Below are positions 54,801 to 64,000 of a DNA stretch of 64,000 nucleotides, one piece after another. This stretch comes from Tethya wilhelma (lineage: Eukaryota > Porifera > Demospongiae > Tethyida > Tethyidae). The position numbers and the translations under genes were made by a program. The DNA lies in contig CAXIPT010000001.1 in NCBI GenBank assembly GCA_964030475.1, forward strand, positions 22,536,776 to 22,600,775, written 5' to 3'. Position 1 is the stretch's first letter. Each line of letters opens with the position of its first letter. A model generated the notes under the pieces. The model worked only from the letters and a program-made list of their open reading frames with translations, was not told the DNA's origin and did not search any database.

Positions 54801-57775
54801 TTATTACAAATATACAATGCATTATATATTTCTAGATTACTTTTGTACATGTAGATTGCTCCACCAGACAAAGTTGCTGAGTTATGCGATAAGGTAATAT
54901 CTCCATAGGAATATATTCTGGATTCTGTAGCAAAAATTGCTCCACCTTCAGTAGCGGTATTATTAGAGATATTCACAACACTACCCTGCAGGATGTTGAC
55001 ATCGGCTTGGACAAAAGTAACTGCTCCTTTATCACTTGCTGCATTTGTAATATTTAATATAGTATCTTCAAGCAACCGTAAAGCACCAGAATAAACAGAG
55101 AATGGTCCCATATTGTTTACAATGGTAATGTTTCCAGAAAGGTATGAAGTACATTGAAGTAAAGCCAATGCACTTGTTGTAGCACTGTTGTTTCGAATGT
55201 AAATGAATCCACTGGTATTGAACAATACATGGTCAAGATAAAGTGCTCCACCACTATGAGTGGCTATATTATTGGAAAGCGAACAAGAATCCAGTGAAAG
55301 TTCTCCTACGGCATGGTATATTGCTCCACCTTTTGCACTCTTCCCTTCAACAATACTGTGACTGCATATACTCATATTGACAGCAACTCTCTGGCTGTTT
55401 CTGAGCCAAATAGCTCCACCTTGACTTACATACAGACTGTGTGCACTATTGTCTAGAAATAATATCTGATCAATTAGAGTGAAATTAGAATCACTAACTG
55501 CCATTGCTCCTCCGATTCCAAGCATGGAACTAACTACAGTGTTAGATTGAAAGGTACAATTTGTAAATATTGTATTGCTGGAAATGATATACACTGCTCC
55601 ACCAGCTGCTGTACTGTTAGCATGGCTGTATCCCAGCACTTTGTTGTTGGTAAACATACTATTATTGACAACAATATTGCTTCTGCCAAGATAAACAGCA
55701 CCACCGGCACCTGCTGGTATCAGTCCTTTAGTGTAGACTGTATTGTTATGGAAGATGCTTGCATCAATGTAAGAACCTAAGGATGAAACTAGTTGGTTTA
55801 ACCAAATTGCTCCACCATAGACCATTGCTTCACCAGACACTATATTGTTTGTAAAGTTGCTATTTCTTAAACGAACAGCACTACAGTAAGTATACAAAGT
55901 ACCTCCTGCTTCTAGTTTAAGAGTAGAATTACTGCTTTGTATCACTGCTGAATTGTTGGTAAATACGCAAGTCTCAATTGTAGCAACCACAAAGTTAGCA
56001 TCCACTGCAGCTCCTGATACTACTGTTTGGAGTGTGCTGCTTATGAGCAGTAGAATGCTGAAAGGGTCATTGAGAAGTTGATTCTCATCAATGTAGTTTT
56101 GATCATAATCGTGCCCAACTATTTTGTTGTTAACAAATGTACAGGTTGACAGACGAAGATTACTGTCCACGCTGTTTTCCATCCCTGAGATTTGTATTGC
56201 TCCACCATGAACACTCTGCGCACATAAAACATTAGTGGTAAATATACTCCCTATCATTACTATGTTGTTAGTCCAAAGTGCAAAGAGTGCTCCACCAGCT
56301 CCAATAGTAATTCCAGTCACAGTGTTTTTCTTGAAGATACTAGAGAAAACAATGGACGTCCCTCGTTTGATAATAATAGCACCACCACCTGCTTTGTTTC
56401 CACTCACAGAATTGTTGGTAAAGTTACATCCACTAACAATAACATTCCTAGCCACTGAAACTGAGTCTGATAGAGGGGCACTGCTAGCTACACTTACAGC
56501 TCCTCCTAGTGCAAGTTGCATACCATTAGCTGAGTTGTTGGTAAATGTGTTTCTGTTCATAATAGTGTTAGAAACATTTCCTACATTTAGTAATGCTCCT
56601 CCAGTTGCTCTATAGATACTAGTTACAGAGTTAAAAGTGAATGAGCAATTGGTTATAACTAGAGCCCCATATGTGGTATACATTGCTCCACCTCCAATAT
56701 ACTGATGCTGGTCACTGTGTCCGACACAGGAATTATTGAAAAACAGACATTCACTGGCAGAAACGGAACCGAAATGGGAGTATATTGCACCACCTCCGCT
56801 ATAGGTTTCTTCAACAGTGTTACTGCTGAACAGCATATCAGAATGAGTGTCCGCGTTGCTCCATGCAGTTGAGTTCTCTTCAATTACAGTGTTAGAGCTG
56901 AAGTTACAGTGATCTAAAGTGATATTACTCTCAATACTAGCTAAAGCACCTCCACCACATCCATGAGTACAGCTCAAACTATTTTCAGAGAAATTGCTCC
57001 AACGTATATTCAAGGTACTGTGTTCAACTCGTACTGCTCCAGCACTTGAATGTCCATCACCACCAGTGACAACATTGTTAGCAAATGTGCTGTTACTTAA
57101 GATGATTCGTGTACAGTTTTGAATGAAAAATGGTGCAATACTTTCTCCCATCATAGTGATATTAAGAAATACACAATTCTGGATAATGGCAGTTTCACTA
57201 TTGCTTATGTGTAAGGCACCAAATGAATTTGTTGGACTAACATTGGTTCCATTGAACTGAGAGAAAGAAGTCCTAATTATGGTGATCCTTGAAATGGTAT
57301 CCAAATCAAGTCCTCCAACTGTTTGATACTGTCCGCAAATATCACAATCTTCAAGAGTAAAGTTACTGACCATGGTAACTCTATTGTTCAGGCATCCATG
57401 GAACTCCAATCCTTTCATGACAACAAGGGTGATATTTTCAAAGACAAACTTGGCATTATCTGTGCAAGTGATTATTGTTGGAACATCTGAATCTGAAGGA
57501 AGGTGAGCTTCAAGAGTCAATGCTGTAGCATCTTGTATCAGTAGATCCGTGTTGAGGGAATGATTTCCAGAAAGAAAGACAAAATTCAACGTGGTGCTGG
57601 TAGAGACGAGGCTATCGGTATATTGTAAGAGAGTAAAGCAAGGCACATTGCTTTCAGGGCAAGGCATACTGGCCATTGGTGTCACATAATGAGTACTGGC
57701 AGATATTGAAAGTACAAGAGTGGCTAAAACCATTAGCCCAAGAGAAAGACTCCTTGACAGCAAGGAATGCTCCAT
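51881..57775 (-). CDS. Giant multi-pass surface protein with Pmp-like beta-helix repeats
   Basis: A single uninterrupted exon of 1,964 codons with ATG at 57775. A signal peptide (about residues 1-27, LMVLATLVLSISAS) leads into a beta-helix region (about 165-1100) with some twenty GGA(I/L/V) motifs and FxNN motifs (GGGAIYS, FTNNSA, GGAVYL), the pattern of chlamydial polymorphic-membrane-protein repeats, and many N-glycosylation sequons. A Cys-rich linker (about 1235-1455) holds CFCNRSKPDC and CAFNRSGKLCGSCKDGF. About nine hydrophobic helices span 1458-1810, starting MLSLLIVFAIAGIALVAF. The acidic, Ser-rich tail (about 1812-1964) ends DDEAVPLLAEV, containing an ExxxLL sorting-type motif. Probably a plasma-membrane adhesion or recognition receptor; ligand and signalling are unknown. 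Two paralogues lie in this window. No enzymatic motif seen. Confidence 0.93.
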   Translation of the reverse strand: MEHSLLSRSLSLGLMVLATLVLSISASTHYVTPMASMPCPESNVPCFTLLQYTDSLVSTSTTLNFVFLSGNHSLNTDLLIQDATALTLEAHLPSDSDVPTIITCTDNAKFVFENITLVVMKGLEFHGCLNNRVTMVSNFTLEDCDICGQYQTVGGLDLDTISRITIIRTSFSQFNGTNVSPTNSFGALHISNSETAIIQNCVFLNITMMGESIAPFFIQNCTRIILSNSTFANNVVTGGDGHSSAGAVRVEHSTLNIRWSNFSENSLSCTHGCGGGALASIESNITLDHCNFSSNTVIEENSTAWSNADTHSDMLFSSNTVEETYSGGGAIYSHFGSVSASECLFFNNSCVGHSDQHQYIGGGAMYTTYGALVITNCSFTFNSVTSIYRATGGALLNVGNVSNTIMNRNTFTNNSANGMQLALGGAVSVASSAPLSDSVSVARNVIVSGCNFTNNSVSGNKAGGGAIIIKRGTSIVFSSIFKKNTVTGITIGAGGALFALWTNNIVMIGSIFTTNVLCAQSVHGGAIQISGMENSVDSNLRLSTCTFVNNKIVGHDYDQNYIDENQLLNDPFSILLLISSTLQTVVSGAAVDANFVVATIETCVFTNNSAVIQSSNSTLKLEAGGTLYTYCSAVRLRNSNFTNNIVSGEAMVYGGAIWLNQLVSSLGSYIDASIFHNNTVYTKGLIPAGAGGAVYLGRSNIVVNNSMFTNNKVLGYSHANSTAAGGAVYIISSNTIFTNCTFQSNTVVSSMLGIGGAMAVSDSNFTLIDQILFLDNSAHSLYVSQGGAIWLRNSQRVAVNMSICSHSIVEGKSAKGGAIYHAVGELSLDSCSLSNNIATHSGGALYLDHVLFNTSGFIYIRNNSATTSALALLQCTSYLSGNITIVNNMGPFSVYSGALRLLEDTILNITNAASDKGAVTFVQADVNILQGSVVNISNNTATEGGAIFATESRIYSYGDITLSHNSATLSGGAIYMYKSNLEIYNALYICNNSATSKGGGIYAVGSTMKMYNGVKMLFQKNHAEKGGGLYVELNSRLYIIKPIMELNYSNDSIHCTSRKASNEGAEYDTYCGNESVERMWSHLWFMENSATWYGGALYIDDRSYSSTCYDPEGSLLASNKPNECFIQSIGVLSPQPVEATLYSSVTTYGTQLRETHEATNILNIYFSNNSAITAGSIMYGGLLDRCTASPFSEYIRKHELEYHTHFSSSSLSYILNITDISAQDFNTTEMISSDPVRICFCNRSKPDCALRPLPKYAYKGALFEVSLVAVDMINNTIGNTIVHASVFLPANLGKGQSVQETNLDGTCTEVSYSIFSPSDSETLQLYAEGPCAGLGISEATLTVNFIPCPVGFIDTNSSCDCDPDIFPEYVSDCFIDSGTVVRRGNVWFIFVNDSSFQGYILHHHCPFDYCLPSSEEVLVNLTDPNGADFMCAFNRSGKLCGSCKDGFSLSLGSSHCLKCTNNMLSLLIVFAIAGIALVAFLMFCNLTVAIGTINSLIFYANVFAVNRAIFFPFEPNALTIFIAWLNLDFGFETCFYNGMDTYTKTWIQLAFPLYVITLVVLIIVISDYSMKFAALFRGGKNPIQTLATLILLSYTKLLQIIITSLSSATLAYSDGSHELVWLADGNVPYLSGKHIPLFVLTVIIVMVGVIFTTLVFSWQWLVYCPKNSPLKWIIQNPKVFAFIDAYHNPFTKHHRYWIGLMLLVRVVLYLISTLNLEGDPRVNLLSINLIVIVLLFYRQTAGYKQKIHKNWYTFVLETVALINLISLSSVTFFTVENVSGKIIASSVSNSVAFVTFLALISYHTYMFILKKPLEKIHHILTRKNRREFVSAPLINEEEFLPPTETEFDALPKPLNTDEVETEVHISTKSQQATNNSEAATIKSSTCMIPINQPDISKSINENPGLTPGIELNTLPAESSSNDNQPDQRQPEIVSAERSLQAGSHLDDSLSSHSDDEAVPLLAEV

Positions 57776-59788
57776 TAAGATTTCAATATTTTTAATGGAG
57801 AACTTAATGAAGCTAATAGTATAGTTGTTCTATCAATGAACTCTCCAATGAGATTGTATTACAGGGATCACCCCCAATTCTTGTAATAATGACGGTCAAT
57901 AGCTACGTGTGGTTCAAAACAGGAGAAACTACAATGTATGCCTGTGTGTACACAATCGTAGGACAAGAAATGAATAACTGTCAGGACAGACACTGTATAC
58001 ATAAATAATTTGTACAAACTCTACATATAATATGAAACGTAACAGTATGTCAGTTTATAAAATTAAGTTTGCGCTTTAAGAGTTATAGGAATTCCTGTCA
58101 ATATTATATTTAGCTTGCTATTTCAGGAATATCTCTGTGTCTTCTCATTCTGGACACACACATCGAAATTTCACAATAAATTATGCACAACAGTTATAGT
58201 GTTTTTCCAGAAAATTTAATTCCATACATTGAGAAATGCTTGTTCGTAAATTCATGGCAATTGGCATATCATTATTCTACATGGTCAACTAAACATCAAA
58301 GCACTTTATTGGCAATCTTTGCATTGCCATTTGTACATGTACACATGTGCAAACTTCAATCTGAGATTGCCACCATATTATGATGACCACTCAACTGTGA
58401 ATGGCCAAATGTATAATTGCTCCATTTCACGTTTTGCAACTATACATACCATAGAATTATTGCTTCATTTTTTCATGGCACAATATTTTGTTAATTTTGT
58501 GATGTCACAAAACTTTTCTCAACGATCAAAAATTTACATTGGCAATTTTATAATTTCATGATTCACGAAAATAATTAGTTCTAAATAGCAATGGCAGACT
58601 TTTCACGAACTTTTTGTGCCATGAAAATTTGGAGCTATAATAATACGGTAGGTAACTGATATCTATTAGTACTGAGTACACATGCACAGTATATATAAAC
58701 ACGTGGCAATGCTCGGGCATTTTTGGGTAAGTTCAAGATGAAACCAGCAACTGTTATCGCCGACTTATAATGTAGTTGCATTAGAAGTTTTATCCTTGCT
58801 ATTTTCAACTAAAATAAGTGTCACTAGCTATTGTTTATAATTTTTAAGTGTCACCAGCTTGCGTAACAAAGTTTCAATGCGAGGGAGATATCCCAGCTAT
58901 TAACAATGAATGGTTTACATAATTTGCTTAATCTAGCTCAGTATGTCTCAGGGTACAACACACTTGACTGACTTGCATATAAAAAGAATTGTGAGATGCA
59001 AAAAAACAACAGCAAATAATTATAGCTAGCCTAATAGGTGTAACGCTTGGTATCAGAGATAATAGCATACGTGACACCAAAATTAATGACTTTAGTGATT
59101 TCAAATATTATGCACCAGTGCTGCTGTACGTACTGATAACTATCAGGGCGCTCAAGGAAATGAAAGCTTTGAAGAGATGCAAAGTAAACTGCAAAACCTT
59201 ACACACATTGGTTTATATGAGTAGCTGCCACAAACTAACAAAAATAAACAACTTTAGACTAAAAAATTAATACTGTCAGACTACACACAACACAAAAGAA
59301 TTGTGTTGGTTACAATCCAACACCAAGTAACATTTCAGCTACAGTAAACAATGGCAAAAACACAAAATTAACTTCTATTATTTATCATTGAAGCTGCACC
59401 ATCAACATACACCATAAAGAATAGAAACCAATGTTTGTGTATCCGAAGGCTTGGAAGCAGAGGTCCCAAACCATCATTGTATGACAATAACCTACATAAC
59501 TGTAAAATTTAACATACCAACCAATAATTTTTAACACAAGTGGCTAGGTGTACATGTACAGGCCCATGCACACCCATTGAAGTTAGAAGGGGAGGGGAGA
59601 TGTCCGTGGGCCAGCTATAACCACACTGTTTACATAATTTGATTAATCTAGCTCAATTAGTCTGATAGTCTTATACACTTGACTGATTTGCATAGCAACA
59701 AGCATTTCTGGGGGTGGAACATAAAAGAGATGTGTATGATTGTAACACTTGGGCATTAGAGCAGCTCAGCCAATATAATTATGGCTAA
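57776..59788. other. 5' flank of the giant gene, non-coding
   Basis: No gene recognised. It must contain the promoter of the minus-strand gene, but no clear motif stands out. A ~75-bp direct repeat occurs at about 58912-58980 and 59628-59697 (shared GTTTACATAATTTG and TTAATCTAGCTCA, then ACTTGACTGA). AT-rich CACGAA / TTCGTG blocks at 58400-58620 resemble a decayed repeat. Confidence 0.45.
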
Positions 59789-60011
59789 TACTGTAAACGT
59801 GGAAATATTGGCAGTACATTAAATTTGGCGACCTGGCGATCGTCTCGAAAATCGCCAAATTTAATGTACCACCATTTTTTCGTCATACATTAAATTCTGC
59901 AAGTGTTCAGTCAATGACCGCCAAATTTAAAACTGCCAATATTTTTGTTGAAGGCAGCCAGACCAAAAATGCCAAATTAAATTCCCGCCAATATTTTCCA
60001 TGTTTACGGTA
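59789..60011. mobile_element. 223-bp mariner-like MITE
   Basis: Ends TACTGTAAACGTGGAAA and its near complement TTTCCATGTTTACGGTA form a ~24-bp terminal inverted repeat that starts and ends with TA, the target dinucleotide of Tc1/mariner elements. Inside are repeated GCCAAATTTAA / TTAAATTTGGC blocks. No coding. Confidence 0.8.
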
Positions 60012-63000
60012 TATAGTATGCCTCCAAATGACTCTGATTGCTACAGTTCCTCTTGATAAATGTACAAACCTTACGTATAATTAATATGCCCTCACAAACT
60101 CCTAATATCATAAACAACATTTCAGCTCAGCCTATTCTTGCGTGTTGTAGCTCTAGCTCCAAATTTACAGGGTCATAAAAAGCTTGTCTATGTGCACAAT
60201 GCCAGTATAAAAATTTGAAATTTACCATAACAGAAGAGCCGACACAAAAGGTTTGAAATTATGTTGCTCCCAAGTTTGCTGCTTGATAAGTATACATGCT
60301 GTAGTCATGCACGACATGGCGGAGAGAACAACTGAGAGTCAGACTTATATCTACTTGAACTCAGTTCAATGCCACCAAAGACTTACAACGTGCAATATCA
60401 ATACAGCTGTATTTATTATATGTTGCAAAATTAATACAGTCATAATAGCATTAATTATAGAATAATATCATTTCTCTTCCTTACTATTACAGTAGGTCGT
60501 AGTTGGACTGTCCTTGATTCTCCAGCTAGCAGGGCAGCTGCTGCGGCACTCCTTTGAGACTATATAGCGGCCTGACTGTGACCAGCACTCAACGGCGGTG
60601 AACGCTGTAAACACTGCTTTGTACACTGTAGACAGTGTAGTCTAGACTGTGCACTGCTTTGAATTCAAAACAAATGGTAGAGATACTTGAAACTCCGAAA
60701 CGACCTTTAGCGGCACTGATTCAGTGAAACTCTCTGGACCCTGGTCCCAAGAGTGGTGGCGGGAAGACATCAGTTCGAGCGTCATAAATTTGAGGCGGGC
60801 AGTTCTGAGCAAGAACATTTAACGACCTTTACCCGCAATCTTGTAGGACCTTTGAAACATGTCACAGGACCAGGACTCAGAGCAGGAGGAACTCAGATCA
60901 ATCCACAGCTAGCTATGGTTCAACAGGAGTGGAGTTTACAAGATTGATCGACTACAAAGGGGAAACCTAGTTTTCAACACTGGTTATCATCACCAACAAA
61001 CATATCATATGTGAGGCTCATCCCTGGGCAGATTGACTCAGGCAGGTTTGAGCTAATGGAGATCAATTCCAAGGAGGCCTTGTTCCCTAAAGAGAAGCCC
61101 ATTAGTAGTGTTATTGCTGAACCGAAGCGCTCTCTTTCAGTATTACTGACTTGTGTATAAACTGCAGGTGACATGTGCCGGTATCTTTTGAAGGATATCA
61201 TATGGCCGCGGTTTGAACAATTATCAGAAGCTATTGGAAATTCAGGTTAAGAAACTGCCACTATCTAATAGGGTGATAAAAGATATCGTAGGCTTTGATT
61301 CAGCACCACCCTCACCAGCCTCTAGTGGAGTATGTAGAGATGTTCAAGAAAAATGTGGCTGATGATAATTTTGACTCTGATTGGATATAGTTTTTCCTGT
61401 TATTTGTTGAATGTCTTGTAAATGATGATTGAATGATGTTTCTATAAGAAAAATACTTCAAATTGGTGGCAATATCAAGAAAGGTCAAATGATTTAGAAA
61501 AACTGTCTGCAATACACACAGTGTATAAAATTATAATATTATCGTATTGATGGATCTGGGTGGTTCTTGATGTACTGGATTGCTGTACCCTCTCTCCTTA
61601 ATGCCTCCTGAAGGCTCCACAAACCTCCCAAGTCTTGATGGTATATTTTCAATCAGTGCACACCTCACAGTTTTAGCAAATTTTTAACTCTTTCACTTGC
61701 ATGATACTACTGCCAAACCTACCGATATCCAGAGTGAGGAATATCCCGCTGCTAGAGTCTAAGACAATTCATTCGTTTCACTTAGAATCTTGTGGCATAA
61801 GTCAAGTGTCTTGGTCATACACAACTGTCCTCATGATCAGTTCTACCAGTTGCTTTCAGTGTCAATAAGAAGTGTGTTCTATTCTCAACATCATGCACAT
61901 CAATCACCTCCTCACTTTTGAGTAAGTTAGTCTTGTAGTATTGTGTGCATGCTGTCGGCAATCAATTTACACTGGCAGTCAAATTTACCAATCAAGACTT
62001 TTTTAAAACCATCTGCAAACATGCACTTGAAATGCATTGTTTTGACCACATCATCCGTAAGCAACTAGTTCTTATAGTGGTTGTGAGCCATATTTCAATA
62101 GGCCAACTGTATATCTTGTGGTGTACTGTTGTTTCTGAATTTAAGTTGAATGATGTCTCATGTATAAACGGTAGTAATTGCTGTCGATCTTGGGGCCACA
62201 TTTGCAGCATTTGGTCCCTGGCATGACAATGACATAGAAGTTTAGTGTAAGAAATTATACCTTATCAATGGGTCCACTATGTAGAGTTAGTGAGATAACC
62301 AGTTGTTGCAGATTTCAAATTTCTAATTTTCAGTTTAGTCGTAGAACATCCTTTAACTGAGAGGGCCAATGTAGGCATTATGTGCCACCTGTATAGAGGG
62401 GATATACTGGGCTAGCTGGGTATACGTATGAGTAAGATAGCTAGTTAGTTTATAAGAATAATTGAAACTGTTAGGTGTCAGTGTCATGTACATGCACACT
62501 CAGCTAGGTCACACCACTGACATTCAGTACACCTTGGACACCATGCACACTCAGTCATGCTCAAATTCTTAGTGTCAAGGATAGTATAAGTAGTAAATTG
62601 TTTTAGTGGCAATAAAAAGCTACAATTTTTCACACTTTAAACTTTAGTTACCAACACCATAAATAATTATTATATAAGACAGACTATGGTCGACGAATAC
62701 CGTAGCTATAGTTTACTACAGTTCTTATGATTGTGCATGCCATGCTGCTTATCTATACAGCTTGTGTTTCGATCAACTGGTATTGTACTACTATCAAGTA
62801 TGTACTGGGCCAGTCTCTGTACCCTATAGCTATACCTATACCCTTTCCAACATTGTAAGATAAACCATGTGGCTATTATTAGCTAAGAGTGCTAAAAGTA
62901 ATTTGGAAATTTGTTAACTACAAATTGGATGGTCCCTTCAGGCCACTGTAGTTATAACATGATATGCCCTGAACAATACACATGAGGACAAATTACTTTA

Positions 63001-63241
63001 TTGAGATGTGAATTATTACAAAAGTCAATTTGGGGATGGCAGAATTACTGTTTTTCGAATAGATTATAAATCGTTGAATTAGTAACAAAAGAAAATTTAA
63101 TGGAAAGAGAAGACTAATATTATGCTTACCCAATTATATTGGTTTTATGTGTTGTAAGCTAAAGTGTTTAGTACAATTCTATACACTTTCATTCACAAAA
63201 ATTAAATTTACTGAATCAAATTTCATTACATCATGTAAAGG
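60012..63241. other. Unassigned stretch
   Basis: No gene recognised. 60480-61210 is less AT-rich and may hold exon-like pieces (60753-60947 on +; DMCRYLLKDIIWPRFEQLSE near 61165-61225), but no start, family or consistent splice pattern. The rest is AT-rich and featureless to me. Confidence 0.35.
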
Positions 63242-64000
63242 CTAGACTTCAGCAAGTAAAGTGATTGCTTCATCATCACCATACGAAAATGAATATTCAC
63301 TGATGTGACTACTTACTGATTGTGGTTTCTCTAGTGAAACAATATCAGGCTGCCTTTTAAGTTGATTATCATCAGAGGTTTGTTCAGCTTTCAACATATT
63401 TAGTTCAATTCCTGATGTTGGACAACTGTTTTCTCCCATTCTGCTGAAGAGTTTCGATACATTCTCACGATTTGAAACTAGACTCGATTCAGTGCTGGAT
63501 ATTACACTTGCCTCTTGAGGTTTGGTGTCAAAGTTTTTTTTTAAACATTTCTGATTCAGCTTCATCAGTATTTAAGGGTATTGGTAAGGCATCAAATTCT
63601 GTTTCAGTAGGTGGTGAAAACTCTTCTTCACTAACGAGGGGAGCAAAGTTGGGTTCTCTATGATTCTCTCTAGTAATAAAGATGTGGTGAAGCTTCTCTA
63701 AACATTGTTTAAGGATAAAGATGTATTTATGGTATGAAATCAAAGCAATAAATGTTACAAATGCAACACTACTTGATATAGAGCTTGCAATGATTTTGCC
63801 ACTGACGTTTTCACCAACAAACAAAGTGACGCTAGACAAGCTAATGAGATTAACAAATGCAACAGTTTCCAATAGGAATCTAAACCAGTTTTTGTGGATC
63901 TTGTACTTGTAACCAGCAGTGTGTCGATAAACAAGAAGAATAACAACTATTAAGTTGATGCTCAGTAGGTTCACACGAGGATCTCCTTCAAGATTTAAAG
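63242..64000 (-). CDS. Third surface-protein paralogue, 3' end, frameshifted tail
   Basis: Runs off the right edge, so only the last membrane helices and tail are present. EGDPRVNLLSINLIV, FLLETVAFVNLISLSSVT and SVAFVTFIALISYHKYIFIL match the last three helices of the 51881-57775 protein almost residue for residue. The tail begins alike (EEEFSPPTETEFDALP). At a run of nine A on the coding strand (63542-63534) the frame stops after MFKKKL, while the tail homologous to the paralogue stays open in the next frame to 63242, ending DDEAITLLAEV. One A fewer would restore a full-length tail; either a draft or real frameshift, or slippage. 3' flanks of this gene and its paralogue also look alike. Confidence 0.85.

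Noticed and set aside
52176..57000. Open frames on the + strand across the giant gene
   Set aside because: They are shadows of the minus-strand reading frame and show no family features.
1..64000. CRISPR arrays, bacterial operons, rRNA or tRNA genes
   Set aside because: No regularly spaced repeats with unique spacers, no operon-like gene packing and no structural RNA signatures; content is eukaryotic.

Overview
The window looks like nuclear DNA of an early-branching animal, most likely a sponge (demosponge). It is AT-rich, has short GT-AG introns, is packed with eukaryotic transposon relics, and carries three copies of a large surface-protein family with chlamydial-Pmp-like (FxxN / GGA) parallel beta-helix repeats on a multi-pass membrane domain, a combination I associate with sponge genomes. 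The species call is inference. One ambiguous base (17898) shows it is draft sequence.

Layout. 0-6.9 kb: no gene; inverted-repeat elements, a 1.9-kb imperfect inverted repeat and a 330-bp foldback element. 6.98-9.73 kb (+): a short, damaged member of the surface-protein family. 10-49 kb: a transposon graveyard holding a 2.0-kb TTAA-flanked element, a PHD-finger protein fragment broken by two insertions, a DIRS-type retroelement relic, a 3.3-kb transposon with 62-bp terminal inverted repeats and two spliced genes, a broken Ty3/gypsy element, a DDE transposase relic, a CACTA/Tnp2-like transposase with a 914-bp tandem duplication, a pogo/Tigger-like relic, an Ulp1-like protease fragment, a 1.7-kb hAT element with an exact 8-bp target duplication, and a 3.5-kb Ty3/gypsy element with both LTRs but an internal deletion. 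51.9-57.8 kb (-): an intact 1,964-residue family member in one exon. 57.8-63.2 kb: non-coding, with one TA-flanked miniature element. 63.24-64.0 kb (-): the 3' end of a third member, running off the window.

How the parts fit. The only convincing host genes are the three paralogues. Their architecture is a signal peptide, a beta-helix ectodomain (about 1,000 residues in the complete copy, almost absent in the short one), a Cys-rich linker, a block of about nine membrane helices and a cytoplasmic tail. The tails of copies 2 and 3 end alike, with an acidic dileucine-type motif. In copies 1 and 3 the tail frame breaks at a run of 10 or 9 adenines. The family reads as a cell-surface adhesion or recognition receptor set; function is not established by the sequence. 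Everything else is mobile-element biology.
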